Assembly: GCA_035561135.1 (NCBI GenBank) | Contig: DATMYA010000044.1 | Location: 1 to 64,000, forward strand | DNA from: Clostridia bacterium | Lineage (GTDB): Bacteria > Acidobacteriota > Terriglobia > Terriglobales > Acidobacteriaceae | DNA length: 64,000 nt | Direction of reading: 5' to 3' | Shown here: piece by piece, positions 38,264 to 47,522 of the stretch | Layout: the number at the start of each line of letters is the position of its first letter | How positions within the stretch are numbered: position 1 is the first letter of the stretch | Position numbers and translations under genes: made by a program | Notes under the pieces: generated by a model | Seen by the model: the letters and a program-made list of their open reading frames with translations, nothing else | The model's database searches: none | What the model was told of the DNA's origin: nothing

Positions 38264-40444
38264 CTACGGACCTACGGGGTGTCCCGGCGACACTTCCGTT
38301 TTATGGGATAGGTCGCAGGTTGAAGCTGGCGCTGTCGGCGGTCCCAACACTTGCACCAGAGTCTTGCAGGTGGCATCGTTTGCGTCCGAGGCGTTGCACC
38401 ACCAAGGCTGCTCCGGCATTGGCGGGGGCGTCATCCACGATGGATTTGCAAAATCGAAAAACTCCGACATGTCGTCTGCGGCCGCGTCTCTCGCGGTTAG
38501 CGGCGGCACGTTGAACCGCGTCTCGATCAGCTTCAAGATGGACGCAGTGGTCCGCGGAGTATGTGAAACGAAGTTCTTCTTTGCCCACGGCGACACCACG
38601 ATCACCGGCGTGCGGAACCCGGAGTCCGTGAACATGTCCCACTGTCCAATATCCGTAGACAGCAGATTCGGCGGCGTGCCGTCCGGTGCAGGAACGGCGA
38701 ACGGCGCTACGTGTTCGTACAGGCCGCCGCCCTCGTCGTAGGTCAATATGAATGCCCACGTTGGCCAGGCAGCGCTTGCCATCAGCGCATCGATCATCTT
38801 CTTGGTATTGAATACTCCCGGTTGCAATCCCCACTTGTTATCAGGATGCTCGTTCAGTTGCCAGCCCGCCGCCTGCTCCAGGAACACGACTTGCGGCAGC
38901 AATTGGTCTGCCTTTGGATCCGACAGGATTCTGAAATACTCCGAAATGTTGCGCACGCGCCCCTGCGAAGCCGGGTCGTTCCAGATGTCAAACTGCGCCA
39001 GGTACACGTCGCCGCTCTGGTAGTAGTAACGCCACGTCACACCTGCTTCGTTCAGCGCCTGGAATAGAGTTTTCTGCGTGTACGGCGGATGCTTCGAACT
39101 GGAGTCCGGGCGCGTAAACCCGAACGAGGTCCCGGTAAACAGATACATGCGGTTCGGTATCGTCGGGCCCATCAGCGACGCGAACCACCGGTCACTGGTT
39201 GCGAACTGCGTTGCCAGTTCGTAGTAGTACGGAATGTCGCTCTGGTCATAGTACCCCAGCGAGCGCGTGTAATGCGGGTCCACCGTCGAGTGCTGCGAGT
39301 CCTCCTGCTGCATCATCCAGAAGTCCATCCCGAATGTGCCATTCGACTTGCGGTGCGCGAAAAAGTGACTCTCGTTCCACCCCGGACTCGTCACCTCGAT
39401 GCAGGTTGTCGGCGTGTGAAAGGGCTTCACCTCGTGACCGTAGTAGTCGGTGAGTACCTTGTTGACATCGATGCCATCGGCATCAGCCGGCAGGCCCTTG
39501 CTCTGCCTGTATTGCCCGAGCATGCCGAAGTAGTTATCGAACGACCGGTTCTCCTGCATGTAGAAAATGATGTGCTTCAGCGTACTCAGTCCCGCACTAC
39601 CTCCAAGCACCGTGACGGTTGCCGTCGCAGTCTTTGTCGTTCCGTTCACATCTGTTGCCGTGGCCGTATAGGTCTTCGTAGTCGAGGGCGTCACGGGTGC
39701 TGAACCATTCAGATTCACCGAGCCGAGATCCGTAATAGAAACGCTGACCGCGTTCTGCGATGTCCATTCCAACGTGCTCGAACGGCCGCTGCTCACGTTG
39801 ACCGGATTCGCGGCCAGCGTAATTCCCAACTGGCCGACGGCTGCGACTGTCACGGTCGCGGTTGCCGCGGCGCTTCCGCCTGCGCCAGTCACAGTCGCCG
39901 TGTAGGTTGTCGTTGATGATGGAGTGACCTTCGCGGAGCCGCTGGCCGTCGTGAACGTGCCCACGTTGTTATCAATCGTTATGGAAGTTGCATTCTGCGC
40001 GGACCACGATAGTTCCGAAGTCTGTCCGGCGTTGATCGATTCGGGCGACGCAGTGAAGGTGATGGTCGGCTTCGCGGGAGTCACACTGATTGTCACAGCC
40101 GCCTGCTTCGAACCATCAGAGTTCGTCGCAGTTGCGGTGTACGTCGTAGTCGAGAGCGGAGCGACCTGGATCGTCCCTGTCAAGTCCAGCGCGTCCTCAC
40201 TCACCGGAGGCGTGATCGTCAATGACTTCGCGTTTGTTGTGCTCCAGTTCAGCGTGACCAGGTCTCCGGCCGTTGATGTCATCTTGTCGGCCGTGATGCT
40301 TACGCCCGGAAGTTGCGGATTCCCGCTGCCACCGCCAGCGTTGTCGTTGGAACTGGATGCGCTGCCGGACGAGCCGCAACCGCACGAGAGGACAACCACA
40401 GAGGCGACAGCCAAGATTAAGCAGAAGCGGAGCATCCGGAACAT
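38264..40444 (-). CDS. Phospholipase C / acid phosphatase-type phosphoesterase lipoprotein with Ig-like repeats
   Basis: Starts at about ATG 40444 (ATG 40435 is possible) with a lipoprotein signal ending SCGCGSS. About 250 residues follow with three similar Ig-like beta-sandwich units, each containing a variant of LxWSxxNAxSxTI and TTTYTATxT. The catalytic domain begins STLKHIIFYMQENRSFDNYFG, the hallmark of the phosphoesterase family containing phospholipase C and AcpA, and continues with DRWFASLMGPTIPNRMYLFTG and FILTYDEGGGLYEHV. It is probably cell-surface bound and releases phosphate from phospholipids or other esters. Confidence 0.88.
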   Translation of the reverse strand: MFRMLRFCLILAVASVVVLSCGCGSSGSASSSNDNAGGGSGNPQLPGVSITADKMTSTAGDLVTLNWSTTNAKSLTITPPVSEDALDLTGTIQVAPLSTTTYTATATNSDGSKQAAVTISVTPAKPTITFTASPESINAGQTSELSWSAQNATSITIDNNVGTFTTASGSAKVTPSSTTTYTATVTGAGGSAAATATVTVAAVGQLGITLAANPVNVSSGRSSTLEWTSQNAVSVSITDLGSVNLNGSAPVTPSTTKTYTATATDVNGTTKTATATVTVLGGSAGLSTLKHIIFYMQENRSFDNYFGMLGQYRQSKGLPADADGIDVNKVLTDYYGHEVKPFHTPTTCIEVTSPGWNESHFFAHRKSNGTFGMDFWMMQQEDSQHSTVDPHYTRSLGYYDQSDIPYYYELATQFATSDRWFASLMGPTIPNRMYLFTGTSFGFTRPDSSSKHPPYTQKTLFQALNEAGVTWRYYYQSGDVYLAQFDIWNDPASQGRVRNISEYFRILSDPKADQLLPQVVFLEQAAGWQLNEHPDNKWGLQPGVFNTKKMIDALMASAAWPTWAFILTYDEGGGLYEHVAPFAVPAPDGTPPNLLSTDIGQWDMFTDSGFRTPVIVVSPWAKKNFVSHTPRTTASILKLIETRFNVPPLTARDAAADDMSEFFDFANPSWMTPPPMPEQPWWCNASDANDATCKTLVQVLGPPTAPASTCDLSHKTEVSPGHPVGP

Positions 40445-40633
40445 GCTGTTCACATGGACCACCCACAACCAATTTCAGAGTTCTTGGATTCCGAATGGGT
40501 GGTCGGAGTTGTTCCCGGACGGCGGGTCGTGGTAAAAGCAGTTACACCCGGAATGCGGTATGGCTGCGCACGGGCGCGAATGTCAGTTTCCGGAGCGAGC
40601 GCAGCGTCAAGGTCAGCGTCCCGCACACAAACC

Positions 40634-41035
40634 ATGAGCACTGCAAAGAAAAGGCGTGTGAAGAGCCAGGCGGATGAAATCACCGTCCCTGACAAGCTCT
40701 ACTTCCGCATCGGCGAGGTTGCAAAACTCAGCCGGTTGCCTGCTTACGTCCTTCGCTTCTGGGAGACCGAGTTCCCGCAGTTGAAACCATCCAAGGGCAG
40801 CACCGGCCAGCGTATGTACCGCCGACGCGATGTCGAGAATGTCCTGGTAATCAAAAAGCTTTTGTACGAAGAGGGCTACACAATCGCTGGCGCGCGAGAG
40901 AAACTGAAGGCAGACGTTCGAATCACCAGGTCTCAGCCGGTTCTGCCGTTCCCCAAGAAGGCGCCAGCCGAGAGCCTCAAACGCGTCCGTCACGGATTGA
41001 AAGAGATTCTGGAAATCCTGACTACACGCCGTTGA
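40634..41035 (+). CDS. MerR-family transcriptional regulator
   Basis: 133 residues from ATG 40634. A MerR winged helix at about residues 22-90: LYFRIGEVAKLSRLPAYVLRFWETEFPQLKP, then GQRMYRRRDVENVLVIKKLLYEEGYTIAGAREKLK. The C-terminus is short, with no sensor domain or metal-binding cysteines. This shape is typical of the small MerR proteins found near ihfA or pheT in many bacteria. Its target is unknown. Confidence 0.88.
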   Translation: MSTAKKRRVKSQADEITVPDKLYFRIGEVAKLSRLPAYVLRFWETEFPQLKPSKGSTGQRMYRRRDVENVLVIKKLLYEEGYTIAGAREKLKADVRITRSQPVLPFPKKAPAESLKRVRHGLKEILEILTTRR

Positions 41036-41081
41036 TCGCCGCCGTGGTTCTGAGTTGCTTCGGAGCGTTCCGCCCGCATCC

Positions 41082-41822
41082 TTAGTCGGAAACCGCCAAC
41101 TCTCCTGGCAATATCTTCCGAGTTCGTGGCAGAACGCCGCGCCGGGCAAGTGAACCGATAACAACGATGACCGCTATGAAAGCAGTGAGCATCAGGACAT
41201 CGGTGAACCGGCTCTGTGGAAGCGCGACCCACAACAGCCACAGGGCAGCGTGCGCGACAGGAACCGACCAGACCGCTCCGTAGAAGTAACGGCGCTCGTC
41301 ACCTTCTCCCTTGGTCGAGGCTTTGACGCGCGGCAATCTCCCCCAAAAACCGAGAAGCCACAGGCTAGCGACCATCGGCAGGTAACCCACGGCGTAGATC
41401 TGTTGCAGTCGCCACTTGCCAATCACGATCGCTCCGGCCAGTCCGCAGATATTCAGAACTGCGTAGGTGATAAGTTCACTCCAGGCGAGCGTATAGCAGA
41501 TACGCCGATACAGAGGGTTCGGACGATCTTCGGTAAAGCGAAGGATGTAAGGTCTGGGCTCCACACCCGGTAACTTTCCAAATAGACCGGAAAGGGCTGT
41601 TCCCACGACAACGATGGCAAGCCAGTAGCCCATCGCGCGGTCAGCCCCATGAGCAAATAGATTGAACGTCATTGGGCCCGGCACGAGATAGAACACCACA
41701 ATCCAAATCGGCCAGTGTGCAAGACGGTAGTAGAGCTTGTTGCGCACGCGAAGCTTGTGCGCGCTGGAGTATTCAACCTGGCAGGCCATTCCTGCCGGTT
41801 TACAGACTTGACCTTCACCCAT
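41082..41822 (-). CDS. Polytopic membrane protein of unknown function
   Basis: Start at ATG 41822, preceded by AGGA, giving 246 residues. About six membrane segments: WPIWIVVFYLVPGPMTFNLF, GYWLAIVVVGTALSGLFG, LITYAVLNICGLAGAIVIG, IYAVGYLPMVASLWLLGF, VPVAHAALWLLWVALP and VLMLTAFIAVIVVIGSLA. No motif recognised. The open frame extends upstream through a dispersed repeat palindrome at 41913-41941, which is why I do not use the earlier ATG. Confidence 0.6.
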   Translation of the reverse strand: MGEGQVCKPAGMACQVEYSSAHKLRVRNKLYYRLAHWPIWIVVFYLVPGPMTFNLFAHGADRAMGYWLAIVVVGTALSGLFGKLPGVEPRPYILRFTEDRPNPLYRRICYTLAWSELITYAVLNICGLAGAIVIGKWRLQQIYAVGYLPMVASLWLLGFWGRLPRVKASTKGEGDERRYFYGAVWSVPVAHAALWLLWVALPQSRFTDVLMLTAFIAVIVVIGSLARRGVLPRTRKILPGELAVSD

Positions 41823-41912
41823 GCCCACGTCCTGACGCATCGGATGGTGGTTCAGTCTTGGATGCTGTTTGCGCGTTGTTCGATAGCGTGGCAGTTCCCG
41901 CGGGTCGGGTGC

Positions 41913-41941
41913 CCCATGCAAGCCGACTTTGCTTGCGTGGG
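41913..41941. repeat. Dispersed palindrome, copy 1 (palindrome only)
   Basis: CCCATGCAAGC...GCTTGCGTGGG. This is the same core as the copies at 48233, 51071 and 53613, without the following 80-base conserved part. Confidence 0.65.
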
Positions 41942-41944
41942 ATT

Positions 41945-43048
41945 CTAATGTTGCAAGAACCATTCCCGATTTACAAAGGGCTTTCCAAGCTCGACCTTCT
42001 CTCCCGGCGCTGGAGTCACAATCTGCACGCCGGCTTTTCTGGCTGCCGCCACGGTGCGAACGATCGGCTCATCCCACGCATGGTAGCTCAGGTTGAATGT
42101 CGCCCAGTGCACGGGAAGAAACACTTTTCCTCCAAGGTCTTGATGCGCTCGAATTGCGGACTCGGGGTCCATTTGGATGTCGAGCCAGGTACTTCCATAG
42201 GCTCCGACTTTCAACACAGAGAGGTCGACGGCACCCAACCGCTTACGAGTTTCGCTGAAGTGATGGGAATAACCTGTGTCACCACTAAAGTAGAACGAGG
42301 AATGCGGCCCTCGGACCAACCATGCTGACCAAAGTGTCGAGTTATCCATCCGCTTTCGTCCCGAATAATGGCGAGCAGGGGTGCAGTTCACTTGAACACC
42401 CTTGATCTCAGCAGAGTCCCACCAATCCATCTCGTGAATTTGCTGTGCGGGTACGCTCCAACGCGCCAGATGCGCGCCAACTCCAAGAGGAACGTAGAAG
42501 TGTGTGCCTCGGGCGGCAAAGTGCTTCGTCGCCTCCATATCGAGATGATCGAAATGATCGTGCGAGATCACGACCGCATCCACTCGAGGCATCTGCTCAA
42601 GAGCGAGCGGAACCGGATGAAGCCTCTTGGGGCCGACTCCCTGGAACGGAGACGCATATTCCGAAAACACAGGGTCTGTCATAACCCGTATTCCATCGAT
42701 TTCAATCAGCGTAGTCGAATGGCCAAACCAGTAGGCACGAAGTCCCGGCTCAATTTCTTCAGCAAACTGACTCGTTGTGAGCTTTACGACAGGAACTACA
42801 AATTGCGGCTTTCTCACCTGCCCCTTGGAGTAGTCCTGTAGCGTCTTCAGAAACTCCATCTCACTTTTCTGGGGAGGCGTATTCTCGAACCGGTTTTCGT
42901 GGAACTGTGGCGAATGGCGCATTCTCTCCCAGCGCGCCTCTTCGAAGCTTCCCCCGAATATCGGCATGCGGAATATGAAGATCGCGGCTACACCAAAAGC
43001 AGCAATTGCTCCAGTTGCCCAGATCAAGAGTCTCTTCAGGCTTTTCAT
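41945..43048 (-). CDS. Membrane-anchored MBL-fold metallohydrolase (UlaG/NAPE-PLD-like)
   Basis: 367 residues. An N-terminal hydrophobic anchor (LIWATGAIAAFGVAAIFIF), then a metallo-beta-lactamase fold: YWFGHSTTLIEIDGIRVMTDPVF, the metal motif VVISHDHFDHLDMEA (HxHxDH), HYSGRK, FYFSGDTGYSHHF, and LPVHWATFNLSYHAWDEP near the end. This arrangement is that of the L-ascorbate-6-phosphate lactonase and N-acyl-PE phospholipase D group. The likely substrate is a phosphodiester or lipid phosphoester, by family only. Confidence 0.85.
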   Translation of the reverse strand: MKSLKRLLIWATGAIAAFGVAAIFIFRMPIFGGSFEEARWERMRHSPQFHENRFENTPPQKSEMEFLKTLQDYSKGQVRKPQFVVPVVKLTTSQFAEEIEPGLRAYWFGHSTTLIEIDGIRVMTDPVFSEYASPFQGVGPKRLHPVPLALEQMPRVDAVVISHDHFDHLDMEATKHFAARGTHFYVPLGVGAHLARWSVPAQQIHEMDWWDSAEIKGVQVNCTPARHYSGRKRMDNSTLWSAWLVRGPHSSFYFSGDTGYSHHFSETRKRLGAVDLSVLKVGAYGSTWLDIQMDPESAIRAHQDLGGKVFLPVHWATFNLSYHAWDEPIVRTVAAARKAGVQIVTPAPGEKVELGKPFVNREWFLQH

Positions 43049-43407
43049 TCGTCAGACACCCCCGCCGCCAGACCGCACCCCGTCGAAGGCGCGCTTCATT
43101 CCACAAATACGGGTTGTTCGAAGCAAGACATGACAACGGCAGCATAGACCTGGAGTCCGCCTGATGGGAATGAAATTTGGGGAAGAAACAAACTGGACCC
43201 TAAACGAAGGAGGTAGATGGTCGGCTTTTTGGCCCTTACGCCCTCGCTCGCAGGCAGCCTGACGTCAATCTCCTGCGGAAACTATCCACACAAGCAAAGG
43301 AAAACTTGCGCCCTACAGAATCTCGGACCTTGCAACAGAGAGATCGACGATGGCAAATGAAATGCCGTGATCACCTGTGCCCGAGCAACTCGGACACAGG
43401 TGTTGCC
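43049..43407. other. Intergenic region with large hairpin
   Basis: No gene supported. A hairpin with CACCTGTG/ACACAGGTG outer and CCGAG/CTCGG inner stems lies at 43372-43402, just after the end of the small minus-strand gene. Confidence 0.5.
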
Positions 43408-43617
43408 TCATTTTCTTCGAAGGCTATAAGGGGACTGATTAGTCGGTTTGAGCGAAATTTCCTCTGAAGCAGCCTTGGAATAAACCGCCGCCTCGCTTCG
43501 ACCAAGCTTGTGTGCAATCAGACCAGTGGGTGTGTTATGCGTCGCAAGTTGTTCCAATCGCGTAACTTCGTTTTTCGTCCACGGCTTGTTGTTGTTCGTA
43601 GGTTTGTTGCTACTCAT
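43408..43617 (-). CDS. Small Myb/SANT-like DNA-binding protein
   Basis: 69 residues. The core KPWTKNEVTRLEQLATHNTPTGLIAHKLGRSEAAVYSKAA matches the helix pattern of Myb/SANT-like and related homeodomain-like domains (initial W-T-x-x-E, then xIAxxLGRSExAVxxKA). Probably binds DNA. Ends are polar. Its neighbours give no clue to a target. Confidence 0.65.
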   Translation of the reverse strand: MSSNKPTNNNKPWTKNEVTRLEQLATHNTPTGLIAHKLGRSEAAVYSKAASEEISLKPTNQSPYSLRRK

Positions 43618-43656
43618 TCGTATCTACTCCTGCAAGCAAATGGCTTGCTTGACTTC

Positions 43657-43713
43657 CGGGGGAGCAAGCCCGAAAATTGGAGATGAAGCATGATTCGGGG
43701 CTTGCTCCGGGTT
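43657..43713. repeat. Inverted repeat GGAGCAAGCCCGAA/TTCGGGGCTTGCTCC
   Basis: A near-perfect 14-15 base inverted repeat separated by about 27 bases, upstream of the Myb/SANT-like gene on the minus strand. Possible operator or transcript hairpin. Confidence 0.55.
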
Positions 43714-43872
43714 GAAAGTTTCGGTGACGCATATCACCGACTGGCGCTCACCATGGCCTACTTCGATGTCCCTCGAAGACATCGGAGTGGGTCTTGTTGT
43801 TTTGGCCCGAACGCACGGTGTGCATGGTGCGAGAGGCTACGCGTCTAACGTCATAACGTGACCTTTCATCAG

Positions 43873-44694
43873 CTACCCAACTTCCTTCCGCTCAGTTTGC
43901 CGCGCCTGTTGCGATGGCGAGGATGGTTGATCCTCCTGTAGCGACAATTCCAGAATCGCCAGTAGCCTCTTTAGGTCTCTTGCCTCGTCCCAGTCTCCCG
44001 GCAATTCCAAGTACGCCGTGCGCCCTTTACCGAGTGGAATCGAAATACGTTCCGACCGCTGTAAAGATTCTGTTGCGTGAAATGGGACCGCGCGCGCATG
44101 CGTTGTACTGCTCTGATCCTCTGTTACGTCCTTACCCGCAAAAATGCTCAGGAACGAGAACTCTGAATATGCGCGAAGCAATTCGCCCTCGCGGACGATC
44201 AAGCCAGCAGCCAGGAGAAAATCAACAATGATAGAAACTTGTGATGCATGTGAGGAGTTGCCGCCTGCGGCATTCACGAGTGTTGCAATCGACTCTTGCA
44301 ATGCGAGCGGACACTCTCGCAGCCTCGGAAGCAATGCTTGCGAAAACCACGTTTTCTTAAGCGCCGGGGCGAGTTTCTCGGCAGCACGGGCATCTCGGCA
44401 ATCGTGCGCTAGGCTGTAAGCAGTAACATCAAAAGTAGGTTTATAGCCTGTTCCCAAGCCTTTAGTTAGTAGGTTGGCTGCAACAAAGAATGGATTACAC
44501 GTCGATACTGTCGTTGCTGCCATCCCAGCAGCTTCTGCTACCTGTTCATTAGTGACGTCCTTATTCTCCCGTCCGAGACGGGCATAAGTTCGAAGGAGAA
44601 ACAGCTGCCGAGTAAAGCCGACGCGGTCGGAAGGAAACTGGAATTTGGGTTTGCTACGACCAAGCGTTCCAATCGAGTTGAGGTCAAGTGCCAT
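43873..44694 (-). CDS. Hypothetical protein, possible winged-helix regulator
   Basis: 273 residues, no signal peptide or membrane helix. The N-terminal third contains TNEQVAEAAGMAATTVSTCNPFFVAANLL, which resembles a helix-turn-helix, and the middle VSIIVDFLLAAGLIVREGELLRAY looks like a winged helix. The C-terminal part has a beta segment ISIPLGKGRTAYLELPGDW and a helical end. This suggests a cytosolic regulator, but no family is recognised. Confidence 0.6.
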   Translation of the reverse strand: MALDLNSIGTLGRSKPKFQFPSDRVGFTRQLFLLRTYARLGRENKDVTNEQVAEAAGMAATTVSTCNPFFVAANLLTKGLGTGYKPTFDVTAYSLAHDCRDARAAEKLAPALKKTWFSQALLPRLRECPLALQESIATLVNAAGGNSSHASQVSIIVDFLLAAGLIVREGELLRAYSEFSFLSIFAGKDVTEDQSSTTHARAVPFHATESLQRSERISIPLGKGRTAYLELPGDWDEARDLKRLLAILELSLQEDQPSSPSQQARQTERKEVG

Positions 44695-44877
44695 CAGTTG
44701 ATGATGCTAGCCCTCTTTTGAGTAATTGGCAAGGCCAAATTTTGAGTGCTGACTCCAATTGCTCAATTCTTAGACATCTCATTGGAGCACGCCTGGGGGC
44801 GATTTCAAAGTTTCGCACCCACGGCCGACTTGCCGGGGCCTGACCGTTTTCGAGATGGCTGAGCCCTGCCGACTCCC

Positions 44878-45639
44878 TCATCCGGAACGCCCGGCGACCC
44901 GCAGCAACTCGCTGAGTTCGTGGATATCGGCTGGACTGGCGTCGCCTACCACAACGTAACGCAATCCACCTTCGCTCCATGTTTCCAGGTTGAAGGCCAT
45001 TTCGCGAGTAGCGGTTGCGCCCGTCGGCAGCGGAATCATTCCCGCCTGGTCCTGAAAGACAAATACCGATAGCTGGTGATTGCGAAGTTCGAACAGCAAC
45101 TGGGCACCCGCACTGTGCTTCAAGTACATAACTCTTCCGCCAACCAGCTTGAACGAAGAATTCTGCAGTTCGGGAAGGTTGAAAGTGAATGGGAGCTTGC
45201 CCTGGAACCATGGCTTCACGGTGTGCCGATCGGTTGAAATCACGTCGACGGGATTCGCGCTCGCCGTGGTGGCGACGTGCACATCGAGCAGCTCTGCGAG
45301 AGTCTGCTCGCGAGCTGAATACCGCATCCACAGAGCCACTGAGGCAACGATCAGCACGAGCGGAATGGCGACCGCGACCAGCCGCATCCACGTGAACGCC
45401 CAGACCGGCTTGCGATTCGCCCCGATACTCTGTTCAAGGCGCAGCCGGAACTGCGGCGATGGGGAGTATCGCGCAGCTGCGGCAGCTTGCGTCATGCGCT
45501 TCATCTGCAGGCGACCGAGCGCGTCTGCAGCGCACGACGGACACGTTCGCAGATGGGCCTCCAGGCTCGCCAGTTCCTCTTGCGACGCATCGTTGTCCAC
45601 GTAAGCGTCCAGCTTGTCCTGCCACAGATCGCAGGTCAT
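44878..45639 (-). CDS. Anti-sigma factor with zinc-binding N-terminus
   Basis: 253 residues. The N-terminus MTCDLWQDKLDAYVDND...HLRTCPSC is the zinc-associated anti-sigma (HxxxCxxC) motif. One membrane segment follows (AVAIPLVLIVASVALWM), then a periplasmic domain of about 140 residues. Its ATG overlaps the TGA of the sigma gene (ATGA), typical of a co-translated sigma/anti-sigma pair. It should hold the sigma factor inactive at the membrane until an envelope signal arrives. Confidence 0.88.
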   Translation of the reverse strand: MTCDLWQDKLDAYVDNDASQEELASLEAHLRTCPSCAADALGRLQMKRMTQAAAAARYSPSPQFRLRLEQSIGANRKPVWAFTWMRLVAVAIPLVLIVASVALWMRYSAREQTLAELLDVHVATTASANPVDVISTDRHTVKPWFQGKLPFTFNLPELQNSSFKLVGGRVMYLKHSAGAQLLFELRNHQLSVFVFQDQAGMIPLPTGATATREMAFNLETWSEGGLRYVVVGDASPADIHELSELLRVAGRSG

Positions 45640-46184
45640 CGCGAACCCTCCCGTAATTTGGCCGCCAGCAATTCGCGCATGGCTTTTCGCGCGCGAGAAA
45701 GGCGCGACATCACCGTACCCGTGGGAATCCCGAGCGTCTCGCCGATTTCCTGGTAGCTCATCTCCTCCAGATCAGACAAAAGAATGATCTCGCGAAACTT
45801 CACCGGCAACAGCGCCAGAGCGTTCTGGATGGTCTCCAATTCCACCCGCGCGAGCAGAACCGATTCTGGAGTGTCGGCAGCCGCTGGTTCGGTCGGCTTG
45901 TCGTCTTCGTTATCGAAGGAGACGAAGGCGCTGGCCTTCAGCCCCACCTGCGTCGTCAGGAAAGTATTCCGCAAAATCCTGTACATCCAAGCGCGGCAGT
46001 TCGTTCCCTGCCGGAAGGAAGAAAAACCTTGCAGCGCCTTCATATACGTTTCCTGCACAAGATCCTCCGCTGCGGCGCGGTCCTGGGTGAGCCAGTGGGC
46101 AAAGTTGTAGAGCTTGGCGAAGAGCGGCATCGCCAGTTCTTCGAACGACCCGAAATCACCAGCACGATCAGCCACAGCCCCCAC
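45636..46184 (-). CDS. ECF RNA polymerase sigma factor
   Basis: 182 residues from GTG 46184, chosen because GGAGG lies 7 bases upstream and the product then has normal ECF length. Region 2: MPLFAKLYNFAHWLTQDRAAAEDLVQETYMKALQGFSSFRQGTNCRAWMYRILRNTFL. Region 4: ALLPVKFREIILLSDLEEMSYQEIGETLGIPTGTVMSRLSRARKAMRELL. Preceded by a DoxX-family gene and followed by its anti-sigma factor. Confidence 0.92.
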   Translation of the reverse strand: MGAVADRAGDFGSFEELAMPLFAKLYNFAHWLTQDRAAAEDLVQETYMKALQGFSSFRQGTNCRAWMYRILRNTFLTTQVGLKASAFVSFDNEDDKPTEPAAADTPESVLLARVELETIQNALALLPVKFREIILLSDLEEMSYQEIGETLGIPTGTVMSRLSRARKAMRELLAAKLREGSR

Positions 46185-46246
46185 CAGTCCACCTCCGGCG
46201 AGGCTCGTCCTCTCTCCCCGCCGGAGTTCCAGGGCCGCCAACCAAT

Positions 46247-46792
46247 TCAGTGGCTGGTGGCAGCCGACAAGTCCAGCGACCTCTCCGACTGGACGCGTTC
46301 CAAGACGCCGCCCTTTCTCCATTTGCGGAGCAGCACCGCATCCAGCGACCACTTTCCGGGCCCATTCCCTAACAGAAAAGCAACCGTCAGAAGCTGCGCG
46401 TACTCGGATCGGATTTCGTGCAGCACAGCCCAGAAACCGACCTGTGGAGGCACCGGCGGCAATGGCAACGGCGACGTTCCCAGATACAACGAAATCTTCG
46501 TCGAAAGTATCGCCACAATCATCTCGACAACAAACGGGATCGCAATCAGCCTCGTCATCAGGCCGGTAAGCAACAGCAGCCCTCCAACGATCTCAAGGTA
46601 TCCGATGGTGGTGGCCGTGAAATGCGGAAACGGAATCCCAAGTTTTGTAAACCGGCCAACGCCCTGGTTCACATATACAAACTTCAAAATCCCTTCCCAG
46701 AGAAACACTCCTCCTGCCATAAGTCTCAGCAGTAGTGTGGATTTGGGACCGTCAGTTGGAGGATGTGTGAGCCACAAAAGAAACTTTTTCAT
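46247..46792 (-). CDS. DoxX-family membrane protein
   Basis: 181 residues with about four membrane segments: LLLRLMAGGVFLWEGILKFVY, IGYLEIVGGLLLLTGLMTRLIAIPFVVEMIVAIL, and YAQLLTVAFLLGNGPGKWSLDA. The GxxFLWEGxLKF and NGPGKWSLD segments are typical of DoxX. Located 62 bases upstream of the sigma gene, so likely in the same transcript. Family members are linked to oxidative and thiol stress membrane complexes; the function here is inferred only. Confidence 0.85.
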   Translation of the reverse strand: MKKFLLWLTHPPTDGPKSTLLLRLMAGGVFLWEGILKFVYVNQGVGRFTKLGIPFPHFTATTIGYLEIVGGLLLLTGLMTRLIAIPFVVEMIVAILSTKISLYLGTSPLPLPPVPPQVGFWAVLHEIRSEYAQLLTVAFLLGNGPGKWSLDAVLLRKWRKGGVLERVQSERSLDLSAATSH

Positions 46793-46918
46793 TGGTTGCT
46801 CCCTTCACCACATACAACTGGAACAACCTAAAAATATTCCCTGATATTCGATCTGTTCCTGATCGAACGCCCACGCGTCACTATTGACTGTGCAACAAAG
46901 CCAACGTCAAGCAGTCGT

Positions 46919-47458
46919 TTACGCGGTGGACAGCTCCGGTGCGATCATGTATTCGCTCTGTACCATGCCGCTCGGATAGGATCGCGTGGCCACGTGTTGC
47001 ATTCGTATGTCGTGCGGCAGAGGTCCGAACAAGGGAATCCCGCTTCCGAGGAGCAACGGTATTCGCGTGATGATTAAGTGCTGGATGAGTCCTGCCTTTA
47101 AGAAGCCTTGAATAGTCACTCCGCCATCGACGTAGAGATGGTTGAAACCACGTTGCGCGAGCCGAGCCACGATCTCGTGTGGCGTGCCGGCCATCACATC
47201 GCACACGGCGCCCTCAGGCATTTTCAACTTTGACATCGTCGTGCTGAGCACTACCACCGGCTTCTTGCCGTACGGCCAGGCATCGAATGTCAACACCGTC
47301 TCAAACGTATTGCGGCCGATCACAATACAATCCACCGTGGCGATGAACTCCTCGTATCCGTGAGGTTCGCCGCCGTTGGCTGGCAGCCAATCCAGCGCAC
47401 CGTCCTGCCGCGCGATGAAACCGTCGACGCTCGTTGCAATGAATACCGATGACTTCAT
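46919..47458 (-). CDS. Dihydrofolate reductase family protein (RibD C-terminal type)
   Basis: 179 residues. Seen: SSVFIATSVDGFIARQDGALDWL at the N-terminus, IVIGRNTFETVLTFDAWPYGKKPVVVLS, and LYVDGGVTIQGFLKAGLIQHLIITRIPLLLGSGIPLFG, the usual pattern of the DHFR-like/RibD_C family. These are NADPH-dependent reductases of unknown substrate. True folA identity is unlikely because key substrate-binding residues differ from classical DHFR. Confidence 0.85.
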   Translation of the reverse strand: MKSSVFIATSVDGFIARQDGALDWLPANGGEPHGYEEFIATVDCIVIGRNTFETVLTFDAWPYGKKPVVVLSTTMSKLKMPEGAVCDVMAGTPHEIVARLAQRGFNHLYVDGGVTIQGFLKAGLIQHLIITRIPLLLGSGIPLFGPLPHDIRMQHVATRSYPSGMVQSEYMIAPELSTA

Positions 47459-47522
47459 CTCACCCTCACCACTAAGCCTTCGCCCATCCTATTGAAACGC
47501 CAGATTGGGATTGGCCATCACG

